A DNA stretch of 64,000 nt from Volvox africanus (lineage: Eukaryota; Chlorophyta; Chlorophyceae; Chlamydomonadales; Volvocaceae). Positions 1 through 10,323 of the stretch are shown piece by piece. The translations under genes and the position numbers were made by a program. Position 1 is the stretch's first letter; every line of letters starts with the position of its first letter. Below the pieces are notes generated by a model. That model saw nothing but the letters and a program-made list of their open reading frames with translations, had not been told where the DNA came from and ran no database searches. The stretch lies in contig BSDZ01000009.1 in assembly GCA_030268105.1 (NCBI GenBank), positions 1,811,501 to 1,875,500 of the forward strand, in the 5' to 3' direction.

Positions 1-575
1 CTCCAAGTGCTCCTCGCGCGTTTTGGAATACACCAAGATGTCATCCAAATAGCAGACTACAAACCTGTTGATAAACGGTCTGAACATGTGCTTCATCACT
101 GCCTGAAACGTAGCGGGCGCATTCGTTAGCCAAACAATATGACCGTGTATTTGAAGTGACCAAAGGGAGTCCAAAAAGCGGTTTTCCGAATATCAGATGC
201 AGCAATCCGAATCTGATTATATCCCTGTGAAGAAAAATAAGCTGAGCCTTTCAGCTTATCAAGCAGGTCATCAACGTGTGGCAAAGGGTAGCAATTTTTA
301 ACTGTCGTTGCATTCAAACCCTGATAACAATGCACATATGCAATGTCCCATCCTTCTTACCAACAAATAGTATCGGTGCAGAGTACCAGGATGTGCTGGG
401 GTGAATCATACCCTTCGCCAGCAAATCCATCACCTGGCGCTTCACTTCATCCAACTCCAGTGGACTTAACCTGTACATAGGTCGTGAAATGGGTTGTGCT
501 CTGGGCACGAGAGGGATTGTATGGTCAACAGGACGCATTGGTGGAAGGCCAGGAATGTCACGAAAGGCATCGGCA
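1..575 (-). pseudogene. Ty3/gypsy reverse transcriptase fragment (element 2)
   Basis: Minus-strand translation gives the palm of a Ty3/gypsy reverse transcriptase: the PMYRLSPLELDEVKRQV segment near 420-500, a KNCYPLPHVDDLLDKLKGSAYF segment, a PKTAF-like segment (here RKTAF) and, at about 30-50, the catalytic CYLDDILVYSK with both active-site Asp residues present. It aligns with 3330-3890 of element 1 but is a separate, diverged copy. It lacks a few codons (the IDLQ part of the SSIDLQQGYN stretch is missing) and is split over two frames, so it is not functional. Homology to element 1 stops abruptly at about 575. It is most simply the continuation of the gag/protease remnant at 7577-9622, separated from it by insertion of element 1. 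It continues beyond the left window edge. Confidence 0.88.
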
Positions 576-598
576 TAGGGTTTAGGGTTTTAAGGGGT
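576..598. repeat. Telomere-like filler at a retroelement breakpoint
   Basis: A short run made of TTTAGGG and TTTTA(A)GGGG-like units lies exactly between the point where reverse-transcriptase homology ends and the point where the truncated LTR begins. This is seen directly. That it is filler DNA added during break repair is inference. Confidence 0.5.
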
Positions 599-1014
599 TC
601 CCGATCCTAAGTGTGAGTATTATCAGAGCACTCTCCTAAATATCGCGTAATTCATGATATTAATGGATGCAACGTATGCAAGGTGCAAAGGTCCGAATAT
701 TGATATTTGGTTGCCAACCAACCATCGCGATCGTTGCATTTCCACATACACGCCTGGTTTATGATACGCATGATATAATAATATTTGAAATATTATTACT
801 TGATGTATTATGCCATAATGGTCTCGTGCATCGATGCTGGCCTCGAGTCAAACATGTTGACTGACAGCGCGATGTCACAAGTAATGATGCGGACTGCCAA
901 TTTAGCTAGATATACACGAATATATCATGCTAGTATGCTCATATCATGTTCATCCATGCTTTGGTAAACTCAAGCCTACTTCGGCATGGGCGGTGATCGA
1001 ACCGGCGTACAACA
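599..1014 (-). repeat. Truncated 3' LTR of element 1
   Basis: This stretch is nearly identical to 7153-7576 (the right half of the intact LTR at 6759-7576) and ends in the same GTACAACA terminus next to the polypurine tract. About 390 bp of its distal part is missing, replaced by the telomere-like junction at 576-598. Short open frames within it (667-967) are not genes; the same frames recur in the other LTR copy. Confidence 0.85.
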
Positions 1015-1036
1015 ATTATCCCCCCTCCCGTATGCA
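1015..1036 (-). other. Polypurine tract of element 1
   Basis: On the minus strand a GGGAGGGGGG run followed by ATAAT abuts the LTR terminus TGTTGTAC. The same arrangement recurs next to LTRs at 60564-60582 and 63960-63980. Position and composition fit the plus-strand primer of LTR retrotransposons. Confidence 0.75.
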
Positions 1037-1120
1037 GCATCCTCGCTGCATCGTACAGCATTGACTGCAGAGATCATTGGGTCTGTGTGGCATGTGGACG
1101 AGCTTCCTCTAGTAGGGGCT

Positions 1121-2482
1121 TTATATCTGGCGAAAAGTTGCGCGTCGGCTTCCAAGAGTTATGCTCGCTAGAATAACCAGTCCCCTTGACCAGGTACTCG
1201 TGTACCGTCCGCTTTCCACATCGTAAAACTTTTGCTTGCCTGCGATCCAGGTCTCGGGGCTGGGGTCCATTACTGCAGGGGCATCAGTGTCATTGGAAAC
1301 GGGTGCAGTGCCACGATAGGGGCGAATGAAAGAAACATGAAACGTGGGGTGAATATTCATGTCAGAGGGTAGGGATAGCTCCACAGCTACATTTCCTACC
1401 ATGCGTACAATGGGATATGGACCAATCCAGCGAGGTAACAGTTTTCGGGAACCGTCAGCGAGCGAACGTAAGTTCTTAGTGCTCAGTAAAACCATTTGTC
1501 CCACCGAAAATGTTACATCTTGTTTGGATTTATTGTAGTAGTCCGTCGTCCGTTGTTGTGCTGCATCCAAGCATGCCTTCGCGTCTGTCATGCGGGATAA
1601 AAACGACTTGGCAAAGGTTTTAGCTGCAGGGATATTCACTTCCAGCTCTCACCGCACAGGTAGCACGGGATGAAATCCGTAATTCAGAAAGAAAGGGCTT
1701 TGACCTGTAGAGCGGTTAACAGCATTGTTAAGTGTGAATTCTGCCAAAGTCAAAAACGTATCCCAGACGAGGGGTGTGCATACCATGAAATTTTATAACA
1801 TATCGCCCAACGTGCGATTTGTGCGTTTGATTTGCCCATCGGATTGTGGATGATATGCTGTGCTCAAATGAACACGCATACCGACAAGCTGACACAGCAC
1901 TTCCCAAAACTTAGACGTGAATTGATCACCGTGGTCCGATATCACATTTTTAGGAATGCCATGCAATCGAACCACATTATCGAAAAATAATCATGCTGTT
2001 TGCTCAGCGGTGCAAGACGAGGTGCAGGGGGATAAGTGAACCATTTTGGTCAACCAATCGACCATAACGAACACCGAGTCGTATCCCCCCTCAGTTTTGG
2101 GCAGCACGACCACGAAGTCCATTGAAACACTTTCCCAAGGGGTATCTGGTACAGGCAATGGTTGTAACAACCCCTGGCCCTTACCGGATAGTGCTTTATT
2201 GCGCTGGCATAAACTGCACCTTTGCACGAAGTTTTCTGCATCTTTCACAACACGAGGCCACCAGAACGAGCGCCGCACTAATTCTGCCAAACGCGTGCTT
2301 CCAGGATGTCCTGCTAGCGGGTCCTTGTGGAACCGAGCAAGAATATCGTAGTGTAGGGTGTCATCATTTGGCACGACGATCTGCGTTATTGAGCCGTCCG
2401 TCCGCAACCAAAGATCGTTTTGATTGCGTAGGTGCTCCACATTACTTGGGGTGGCGAACCATGGATCCACTTCATACGCCAC
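1121..2482 (-). pseudogene. Retroviral-type integrase with chromodomain-like tail (element 1)
   Basis: In minus-strand order: an H2C2 zinc-binding domain (HPGSTRLAELVRRSFWWP then CSLCQRN, about 2360-2190), the first catalytic Asp in MDFVVVLPK (about 2100), the second in ISDHGDQFTSKFW (about 1925), and the third-acid region YHPQSDGQIKRTNR (about 1840). The tail has GPYPIV and HPTFHVSFIRPY, typical of Ty3/gypsy integrase C-termini before a chromodomain. The reading frame is broken between 1991 and 1975 and between 1793 and 1639. The residue expected to be the catalytic Glu of the DDE triad is Lys (AAA) here, so the enzyme would be inactive even if the frame were intact. Confidence 0.9.
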
Positions 2483-2488
2483 CTTCAG

Positions 2489-3900
2489 TCATTCTGCAAG
2501 GTCCGATGCTATCGACACCTCCTCGTTGCATGAGTGTATGACCGGCGCTGCTAAGATTGCAGAGTGTAACGATGGATGTCGACTGAGAGCGTCGGTGATA
2601 TTAATCCGGCCGGGGATGTACTCCCATGTACAGTCAAAACGAGCTAGGTATTCCATCCATCTAGTTTGTCGTTGGTTCAGCGTGGGGACACTTTGCAAAA
2701 ATGTCAGCGGCTTGTGGTCGGTCTTCAGCGTGAATGGTCGGCCCTTGAGGTAGCAGCACCATTCCTTCAGAGCATGCAGGACTGCCAACAGCTCCTGCTC
2801 TTCGGTAGTGTATCAGGTTTCGGCACCCAAGAACTTCTTACTCATGAAGGCAATCGGTCGTCCCTCCTGCAACAATACAGCGCCACTTCCATCGGATACT
2901 ACCTCTATGTGAAATGGCAAATAGTAATCAGGGAACGAAAGAGTAACGTCATTGGCGACGATACGCTTGAGTTCTTCAAATGCCTGTTGACACTTGGGTG
3001 TCCATGATTTGAGTGAAACGAAGCCTCCTTTCCTCGTCAAGTTCATAAGCGGGGCCGCAAGGATGGAGTATTGTTAATAAACTTACGAAAGTAGTTAGCC
3101 AAGCCTAGGAACTGACGTAGTTCCATGAGGTTCTGAGGTGCGGGCCATTCACGAACCACAGCTACCTTCCGTGGGTCCATTCTTACCCCAGTGGCCGACA
3201 CAATGTGGCCCAAATACTCCACCTGAGGCTGCGCCCAAAAACATTTGGCGCGTTTGGCAAACAATTGCTCCCGCTTCATCACCTCAAGCACGAGCTCAAG
3301 ATGCTTCAGGTGCTCCTCTCGCGTTTTGGAATATATTTAAATGGTATCCAAATAACAAATAACAAACCTGTCGATATACGGTCTGAACATGCGATCCATC
3401 ACTGCTTGAAATGTGGCGGGTGCATTCGTAAGTCCAAATGACAAGACCGTATACTCGAAGTGACCAAAGGGGGTCTGGAAAGCGGTTTTCGGAATATCAG
3501 AAGCAGCAATGTGTATCTGATTATACCCCTGTTGCAGATCAATCGAGGAAAAATAAGCTGATCCCTTCAGCTTATCGAGCAGGTCATCAACGTGCAGCAA
3601 AGGGTAGCGATTTTTAACCGTAATTGCATTCAGACCCCAATAATCAATGCACATATGCAACGTCCTGTCCTTCTTACCGATGAACAATATCAGTGCAGAA
3701 TACAGAGATGTGCTGGGTCGAATTATACCCTTTGTGAGCAGATCCCTCACTTGCCGTTTCACCTCATCCAATTCCAAGGGGCTTAACCTGTACATAGGTC
3801 GTGAAATGGGTTGTGCTCCGGGCACAAGAGGGATCGTGTAGTCAACAGGTCGCATAGGTGGGAGCCCTGGGATGTCATGAAAGACATCGGCATAATTTTG
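2489..3900 (-). pseudogene. Reverse transcriptase - RNase H region (element 1)
   Basis: Minus-strand reading gives the RT fingers and palm (SRPMYRLSPLELDEV, DLQQGYNQIHIA, LTNAPATFQ), the connection region (VEYLGHIVSATG, LRQFLGLANYFRKFI), and RNase H (KTDHKPLTFL, ALSRHPSL). The active-site motif reads CYLDTI followed by a stop, whereas the sister copy at 1-575 has CYLDDI, so the second metal-binding Asp is lost. Further breaks lie at about 3340, 3045 and 2800. Conceptually it is the replicative polymerase of the element, now a relic. Confidence 0.9.
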
Positions 3901-4896
3901 CAAGAGGGCTTCGACCTCAGAATCCTTCACAAGAGACTGCGTGGTGGTAGCATTCGGTTGCACCCGAGGCCTCACAAGCAACACATGGGCGCCTTTCCGT
4001 ATCATTCGGTCGGCTTCTTTGCGTCCAATAAGCTTGGGTTCTTCAGTTTGGCGGGCCAACGCGGCCGCGGCGAAATTAACCTTAGGCTCCTCAACAGTTC
4101 CGCCCTCCTCTGGTGTGACATCTTGGTACGACAGGAAAGGTACCTTAGTCGACAGGTTCCCTTTGCACAATCTAAGTGTGGTGGACTCCATATCGATGCA
4201 CGCGTGGTACTGTTGTAATGTCACGGCACCCAGAATGTACTGTGCCGTCTCAGAGAGACCTTGTAGCACATACGGTTGGGCCCTAACACGCAGAGGGCCT
4301 ATCGTTAGGCTCAGGGTGACTCTGCCCACGATGGGATGCTTACATCCATCAGCGAGGGTAACCTGTGCACAATCGGACGACTGAGGGGTCATCCCCAATG
4401 CGTTCACCTCCGTCAACGAGATGAAGTCGTCACTGGCACCGGTATCCACGAGCGCCTTCATCAATCGACCAGGGAGGCCGATCTCAATAACAGGACACGG
4501 TTTCCTGTCAGAGCCGACTCCGTGGAAAGCAAGAGTGACCCTAGAGCAGGTTCAAATGGTAAAATCCGTCAAGGGAGCTTCATACCAAACTTCAACAGCA
4601 TGGGATAACTTCGGTAATTGAACTGGAGCCCCCGCCACATCCATGCCATTAAACAAAACGGTGTTCAACTCAAATCGAAGGACACATTGCATACCTTCCA
4701 GTAGCGCAGCAGCCTTTTGCTGGCTATAGGAGGGTACCAGCACACACGCTGCTGTGTCCGGACTTTGGCGTCGACATCTTCTGTACTTGGTGAGCTGTTT
4801 GCACAGCTCACGAAAAGATGAAGGGATATACGTGGCCGGACAAATCAAGGGACGAAAGAGGAAAACGTGGTGTGAACAAATTACACAGGGGGTCAA
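3901..4896 (-). pseudogene. Aspartic protease and gag-pol linker (element 1)
   Basis: The motif ALVDTGASDDFIS (about 4460-4420 on the minus strand) is the single D-[ST]-G active site of retropepsin-like proteases, followed by the flap-type segment LSLTIGPLRVRAQPYVL. Upstream (4896-4552) is a Cys/Leu-rich segment (AACVLVPSYSQQKAAALLEG) that is conserved in the copies at about 8210-8160 and 13150-13200, so it belongs to the element. The frame is broken between this segment and the protease. Confidence 0.82.
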
Positions 4897-5039
4897 AGTG
4901 GTTTAGTCCTGTGCGGCCGTCAAGCGAAAAGCGTCGCCCGATAGGGTGCTCAAGTTGTCCAAGGATAGGAGGTAGAAGAGCCTTCACAGCGGGATGCATA
5001 GATAGCCAACGGCCACGCACAAGTCTTTCAGTCCCGGGA

Positions 5040-6360
5040 GAAGTCCCTTCCTCCGCAACCCGGGCAATTTCCTAAGTTGGCCTCAGCACAAAAGGTGGCA
5101 GCAACGGACAGTCTCTAGTGGGATGCTCCACTGCACACCTCAGGCAGAGATTTCCGACGATCAAACTCCGAACCTTGGCATTCCCACTTCTGCATATACG
5201 GATCATCCATACGTGGTTTCTTCACGCTAGGGGCGGCATTCTGCGCAACAGCTATCGTTGGTGTGCTCCCCCTCCGTTTTCCTTTATAAGGACCTGAGCT
5301 TGGTCCTGCTCCCGTGGACCCGCGAGCTCCCGGGCTTTGACCTCCACGAACGTTGCGACGTCTTTCCGTTCGTACGGCTGTCGCAGCCGTCGTGGGGTGT
5401 TGGCAAGCGGGGCTCCGGTCCTTGGCCTCTGCCTCCTGAAGCGGTTCCTGCACTCGCATTGCGTGTAAACAAGGATGAGCTTGTTTAACCTCGTGCCCAG
5501 CTAAGTTACGAACTTCAGAAGATTGGAACGGTTCCCCGTTAAGATTGGTGGCACACCATCGTGCCAAAGACTCTGAAAGGCCACGATGGAACCAAAATAC
5601 ACGATCTTCTTCAGGCAGGTTAGCGATAGGGGTTACCAGTGCCTCAAAGTGCGACTGGTAAGTGGGAACGGTCTCGTTTGGACGCATATGGTACATGCCT
5701 TGTGCAACATCTTATGAGCCTTGATGCCGTGTGAGCGGACTTGGGTGGCAAAACGAGTGAGCAGCACTTCAATCAGCTCATCAAACGTGTATTAAACTCT
5801 AGTGGTGGTCCACTCATCATACCAATCCTTTGCAGCACCCTCAAGAGTGTTCAAGAGTGTTCAAGAGTGTCACCCGACGAAAAGGCATTTGATAGGATCA
5901 CATCCACCGCCATGAACTGCCTGCAAGTATTTCCTCATGTCACGAACGTAAGCCCGCGTCTTATCCGCAACGCTATGTCCTGAACTTTTCACTTTTTCGT
6001 CAATCAAAATGTTCAACTTCGGCATGGGAATGGACAACTTCATCACCTCCGGTACGCCGACGGGATCTTGAGCCACAGGCGTTACCGGGGCTCATTGCGC
6101 TCCAGCTCCCTCACTTGTTGTAGCCGCTGTCGACACTGGTACAATCAAGTGCGCCGGGGTCTGAAGGACAATGGGATCTTGCATCACATGAGTTCCCACG
6201 GTATACCCACGGTATAGAGTTCAGCGAAAGTGGTTCTAGCGGCGAGGCCTGCATCAGGCTGACTTGCCGTGCCTAAGAAAGAACTATCTTCACGACCCGA
6301 CATGGAGCACGAGCCCACACTTTCAGTCAGGGATGTGACAGCTCGCTAACCACCAAGCAG
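5040..6360 (-). pseudogene. gag nucleocapsid/capsid relic (element 1)
   Basis: Minus-strand frames match the gag of element 2 (8744-9622): KLNILIDEKVK, TRAYVRDMRKYLQAVHGG, RPNETVPTYQSHFEALV and FHRGLSESLAR. A basic Gly/Arg/Ser-rich stretch (about 5400-5240) precedes a zinc-knuckle-like CLRCAVEHPTRDC at about 5145-5105, with one residue fewer than the usual CX2CX4HX4C spacing. A 10-bp unit (5841-5870) is present three times, putting two stop codons in the main frame. The segment above 6076 is recognisable only in fragments. Confidence 0.8.
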
Positions 6361-6740
6361 AAAAGACTTCCCAATTGCTTGCGTACCAACAGTACTTCCA
6401 AGCAGACCGATGAGAAACACGATGTAGTCTGTAAGGCCGTCTTTGGTCTCCGTAGTACGTGTAATTAGAGCCTTGATTTGCTCAGGATTTAGATATTGAC
6501 CGGCCAACACCGTGTTTAGTGTATGTTCACCTGTGCCTCACAGCACGGACTCGCAACAAGAACGCAGCAACTAATCATAAACAAGCAGCAATGGTTACAA
6601 ACCGGAAGCAGCGGCATCCAAAACGGCACGGCCAAGATCCTCGGTGAACGTATCTAGTGGGCTGCAGCAATTGTCATCGTCGCTCGCCATCATGAGAACC
6701 TACTTCCGATGAGGGGCAATGAGACAGCCCATGAATAGAA

Positions 6741-6754
6741 CCGTCTCGCTACCA
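6741..6754 (-). other. Primer-binding site, initiator-tRNA type
   Basis: Directly inside the 5' LTR of element 1 the minus strand reads TGGTAGCGAGACGG, starting with the TGG that pairs with a tRNA CCA end. The inferred acceptor end (..CGCUACCA) implies a U at position 72 and so an A1:U72 pair, the hallmark of eukaryotic initiator methionine tRNA. Closely related sequences sit at the same position beside the LTRs of elements 2 (about 10010-10025) and 3 (about 12268-12284). Confidence 0.6.
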
Positions 6755-6758
6755 AATT

Positions 6759-7576
6759 TGTTGTATCCTTCCTTCTTCAATCATACATTAGATCTGCACG
6801 TCTGAGTGTTTGCTACAAGTGCTCTGTGCTTACGAACAGCAAGGCACTTCAGTGCGAGTAATGTGACAGCGGAAGACTTTAGGATAAGGAAAGATTCAAC
6901 TTACAATGATCCTCGATTACAGATTAGTAGTCTGCCGTCAGACCCCACGGGCAGCGTTCATCATCCAGCTGAACTGAGATGCCAGAATAGCTCAGGCCGT
7001 TAATAAAGGATTATATCGTATATATGGCAATTAGATCAAGTTAAGTACGCGAGTACTTATCCAAAGTAGCGCCAAGCTGACTTCAGTCTCTAGGCGGCCG
7101 TCCTCACACCTATCATGCTCGTGATACCCATGTGCGGTACAAATCACACTGGATCCCGATCCTAGTGTGAGTACTATCAGAGCACTCTCCTAAATATCGC
7201 GTAATTCATGATATTAATGGATGCAACGTATGCAAGGTGCAAAGGTCTGAATATCGATATTCAGTTGCCGACCAACCATCGCGATCGTCGCATTTCCACA
7301 TACACGCCTGGTTTATGATATGCATGATGTAATAATATTTGAAATATTATTACTTGATGTATTATGCCATAATGGTCTCGTGCATCGATGCTGGCCTCGA
7401 GTCGAGTCGACAAACATGTTGACTGACAGCGCGATGTCACAAGTAATGATGCGGACTGCCAATTTAGCTAGATATACACGAATATATCATGCTAGTATGC
7501 TCATATCATGTTCATCCATGCTTTGGTAAACTCAAGCCTACTTCGGCATGGGTGGTGATCGAACCGGTGTACAACA
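6759..7576 (-). repeat. 5' LTR of element 1
   Basis: An 818-bp unit starting TGTTGTATCC and ending GTACAACA on the plus strand, with short inverted termini, flanked by the primer site on the left. Its right half repeats at 599-1014. It shares blocks (ATCTGCACGTCTG; GCCGTCCTCACAC..ATACTCG; CATGATATTAATGG-type AT stretches) with the LTRs at 10324-11993, 12287-13122, 10522-11354 and 63136-63959, so all belong to one diverse LTR superfamily. Confidence 0.88.
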
Positions 7577-8330
7577 CGTGCAATACTGCCGCAATGTCAC
7601 AGACCCCAGTATATATGGTGCAGTCTCCGAGAGACCCTGCAGCACATATGGTTGGGTCATAACTGTTGTATCTGTGTCAACCTACAAAGGCTTGATTGAA
7701 AGATGACCGTCGGCGGCTCAATCTTTGACACTACCCGTAGATACCCCAGGATACTACAATAACACGCAGAGGGCCTATTGATAGGCTAAGGGTGACCCTG
7801 CGCACGATGGGATGCTTACCCCCATCCGCCAGTGTAACCTGTGGACAACCCCAACTGTGGGGTCAATCCCATCGCATTCACCTCTGCAGCAGAGATGAAG
7901 TCGTCACTGGCACCAGTATCCACGAGACCCTTCAGCGTACGGCCAGCAAGACCAACCTGGACAACTGGGACACGATTGCCTGTTGGAGCCGATTCTGCGG
8001 ATGACAGCAATACTCCCAGGCGGGTTCAAAACAATCGGCAGAACCCTCATAATGGGATGCAGGAGCTTCGTACCAAAAGTCAACGACATAGGGCAGTCCC
8101 AACAACAGAACCGGTGATCCCTCTACATCCACACGTTAAGCAACACGGTGCCTGATTATATGCCGCATACCTCCAAACAAAGCCACGGCCTTACGCCAGC
8201 TATAGGCAGGTAACAACACACATGCAGCCGTGTCTGGACATTGACGCCTACTTCTCTTATACAAGGTCAGCTGTTCGTACAGCTCACGCCAAGATGAGGG
8301 CAACCCCCTACTCTGGCCTCGAGGCCAGAG
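7577..8330 (-). pseudogene. Protease and linker region of gypsy element 2
   Basis: Minus-strand translation shows LVDTGASDDFISAAEVNAMG (about 7940-7870), the retropepsin active site, matching element 1 at 4464-4380 closely. The Cys/Leu linker (DTAACVL) follows at about 8235-8200. Homology to element 1 begins immediately after the LTR end at 7576, so element 1 inserted here. A small TG..CA element interrupts it at 7664-7758. The frame contains stops. Confidence 0.82.
7664..7758. mobile_element. 95-bp TG..CA mini-element with 5-bp target duplication
   Basis: A 95-bp insertion into the protease relic of element 2. It begins TGTTGTATC and ends GATACTACA (imperfect inverted termini), and is flanked on both sides by ATAAC (7659-7663 and 7759-7763). 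Element 1 shows the uninterrupted target near 4280. A sister copy with its own 5-bp duplication is at 14226-14329. Ends and duplication length resemble a very short LTR or a TIR miniature element. Confidence 0.75.
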
Positions 8331-8339
8331 GCGGCAACA

Positions 8340-9622
8340 ATGGACAATCCCTCGTGGGATGATCCAACACTCATCTCAGGCAGACCTTCTCCTTTCTCCG
8401 ACGCACAAGCTTGGATTGTATGCACTCCCATTTTGTCACCCATGTTTCCTTGGTCCGCAATCACTTCATTCCAGGGTCAACATTATGCGCAGCCGCTGCA
8501 GTCGGCAGACCTTTCTCCTCTTGCCTTGCACCGTACCTGAGCTTGGACCTGCACGAGTCGATCCCTGAGTCCCCAGGCTCCAAATACCACCAGCGCTGTG
8601 ATCCCGGTCGGTGCACACGACCGTCACTGCAGCCGCAAGTAATCTGCCACTGGTTCCTCCATCAACAGGCTCAGTCTCACAAGCCGGATCCTGCGTTTGC
8701 ATGGCAGATACATGAGGCACAGGTCTCAAAGCACTTTGTCTAGCTAAGATACATATCTCAGCCCCAGAACAAATTGCACCAAGTCCACATACGACTGGAC
8801 CCTTATCCCGTTCAAGTCAGTGGCACATTCTCTAGCCAAAGACTCCGAAAGGCCTCGCTGAAAGCAGAAGATGCGATCCCCCTCAGAAAGATCAGCTATA
8901 GGCGCCACAAGAGCCTCAAAACGTGATTGCTCCACGAGTACCATTTCATTCGGACACATGCGATACGAGTCCAAGGCTAACATATGGCGTGCCTTGATAT
9001 CACGTGACTGAACTTCCGGGGCAAAGTGTGCAAGCAAAGCGGCAGTCAACTCATCAAACGTAAAGTTTTCCCGTGCAGTGGTCCACTGGTCATACCATGT
9101 CTTCACCATACCCTCGAGGGTATTCCCAACGAAGAGACACCTCACATCATCACGTTCACCGCCATGGACCAACTGCAGGTACTTCCTAGCATTGTGTAGG
9201 TATGCACGAGTTGTATCCACAGTGCTACACTCAACATTTCTCTGTTTCACATCATGCAAGATACACAATTTCAGTGCCGGGATAACAAACCTCATCATTT
9301 CGTCGATGTCGACGTGACCCAGGCGCAGAGATGGTGGCAGACCCCTGTGTCCCTTTGTGGCTGCCGAGAGTAGGACAAGCGGATGGGCGGGCGTCTGAAA
9401 GATGGGTAAGGCAGCAGGATCTTGGATACCATTAGTGACAATTGTGTCAGGGTCCCTCCAAGATGTCCTAGGGACGGTAGCCAAATCGATTTGGCTAGCC
9501 CTGTCTACCAAAGCCATATCATTGTTCCCAGCTGCCATGGGACACGAAATAACACTCTCAACTTGTGCGGTATCAGGCAGCTCACACAAGTCTGAAGCAA
9601 GAGTACAAACAGTTCGGTTCAC
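8340..9622 (-). pseudogene. gag of gypsy element 2
   Basis: The longest stretch (9622-8744, about 292 residues) is open and carries a Retrotrans_gag-type capsid: TRAYLHNARKYLQLVHGG, KTWYDQWTTARENFTFDEL, ALLAHFAPEVQSRDIKA and FQRGLSESLAREC. Downstream (8730-8340) lie a basic linker and a zinc-knuckle remnant in which the second Cys codon is a stop (TGA in place of TGT in element 1). The product would package element RNA into cytoplasmic particles. With its knuckle broken and pol disrupted by element 1 it is a relic, although the capsid frame itself is remarkably intact. Confidence 0.85.
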
Positions 9623-10028
9623 TTACCAACAGTACTCCCAAGCAGCTCGAGCAAGTATGTCATGTAACTACGTAACTACTATGTCACGTAACTATGCTCA
9701 AGCAGTCCCTGACCTCCGTAGTCTGCGCAATTAGGGCTCTTAATTGATCGGAACTCAAGTTCTGACCAGAAAGTACTGTATTGAGTGATGGAGTACGTTC
9801 ACCTGTGACTCAGGAAATGAGCTCGGAACGGGAACGCAACAAACTATATGGGAACAAAAGACAATTACAAACTGGAAGTGGTGGCATCCAGGACGGCTCG
9901 ACCAAGTTCCTCAGCAAAAGTCTCTAACGGGCTACGTCGACCACTGTTGACGTTCCCCATAGTGGGAACCTACTTCCGATAGGGAATATTGAGACAGTCC
10001 GTGAACGAAACCATCTCACTACCAAATT

Positions 10029-10323
10029 TTGTGTGTGTGTGGGATAGGGGGGTACATCACCCGTGGCCACTAACCTGGCAGTCCCTACCTTCCCCGGTAT
10101 TCGGGGCACCCTCATCCGGTCTCCCATGCCGACTTCTCCGAAATCAGTGCTTTTCCCAGGTTCAGCACCCACCACCGGCATCCAGCGGAATCTGCCGAAT
10201 CACCTAAGGCGTCAACTCCGCTCCTGGTCAGCTCGCAGGTCACTATAATTGGGGTCGTCACCGTCCATCGACATGGGGGCACCCTGCCCTCAGCTTTGGG
10301 TCTTTGGCCCGCTCTCGGTTGTT
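10029..10323 (-). mobile_element. Short interspersed element, microsatellite-flanked copy
   Basis: About 285 bp is the reverse complement of 30813-31095 at high identity (for example GATGTACCCCCCTATCC and GGTGGGTGCTGAACCTGGG are shared). It begins next to a (TG)n run and sits at the inner boundary of the LTR of element 2. It has no coding capacity and no clear tRNA-type promoter boxes. A diverged part recurs at 50966-51110. Confidence 0.65.

Larger units (their letters stand above)
599..7576 (-). mobile_element. Ty3/gypsy LTR retrotransposon, element 1 (decayed)
   Basis: A nearly full-length minus-strand Ty3/gypsy element. In transcriptional order: 5' LTR (7576-6759), tRNA-type primer site (6754-6741), gag, protease, reverse transcriptase, RNase H, integrase with a chromodomain-like tail, polypurine tract (about 1036-1015), and a 3' LTR cut to its first 416 bp (1014-599). 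The gene order protease-RT-RNase H-integrase defines the Ty3/gypsy group. Multiple stops and frameshifts, a changed RT active site and a changed integrase active site show it is dead. It lies inside element 2, because 7577 onward is the protease region of a second copy and 1-575 is that copy's RT. Confidence 0.85.

Noticed and set aside
667..967. Small plus-strand ORFs, recurring at 7320-7529
   Set aside because: They fall inside an LTR and recur only because the LTR is duplicated.
10029..10323. tRNA-derived SINE with A and B boxes
   Set aside because: No convincing B box (GGTTCGANTCC) or tRNA-like fold was found in either good copy, so only a generic short element is claimed.
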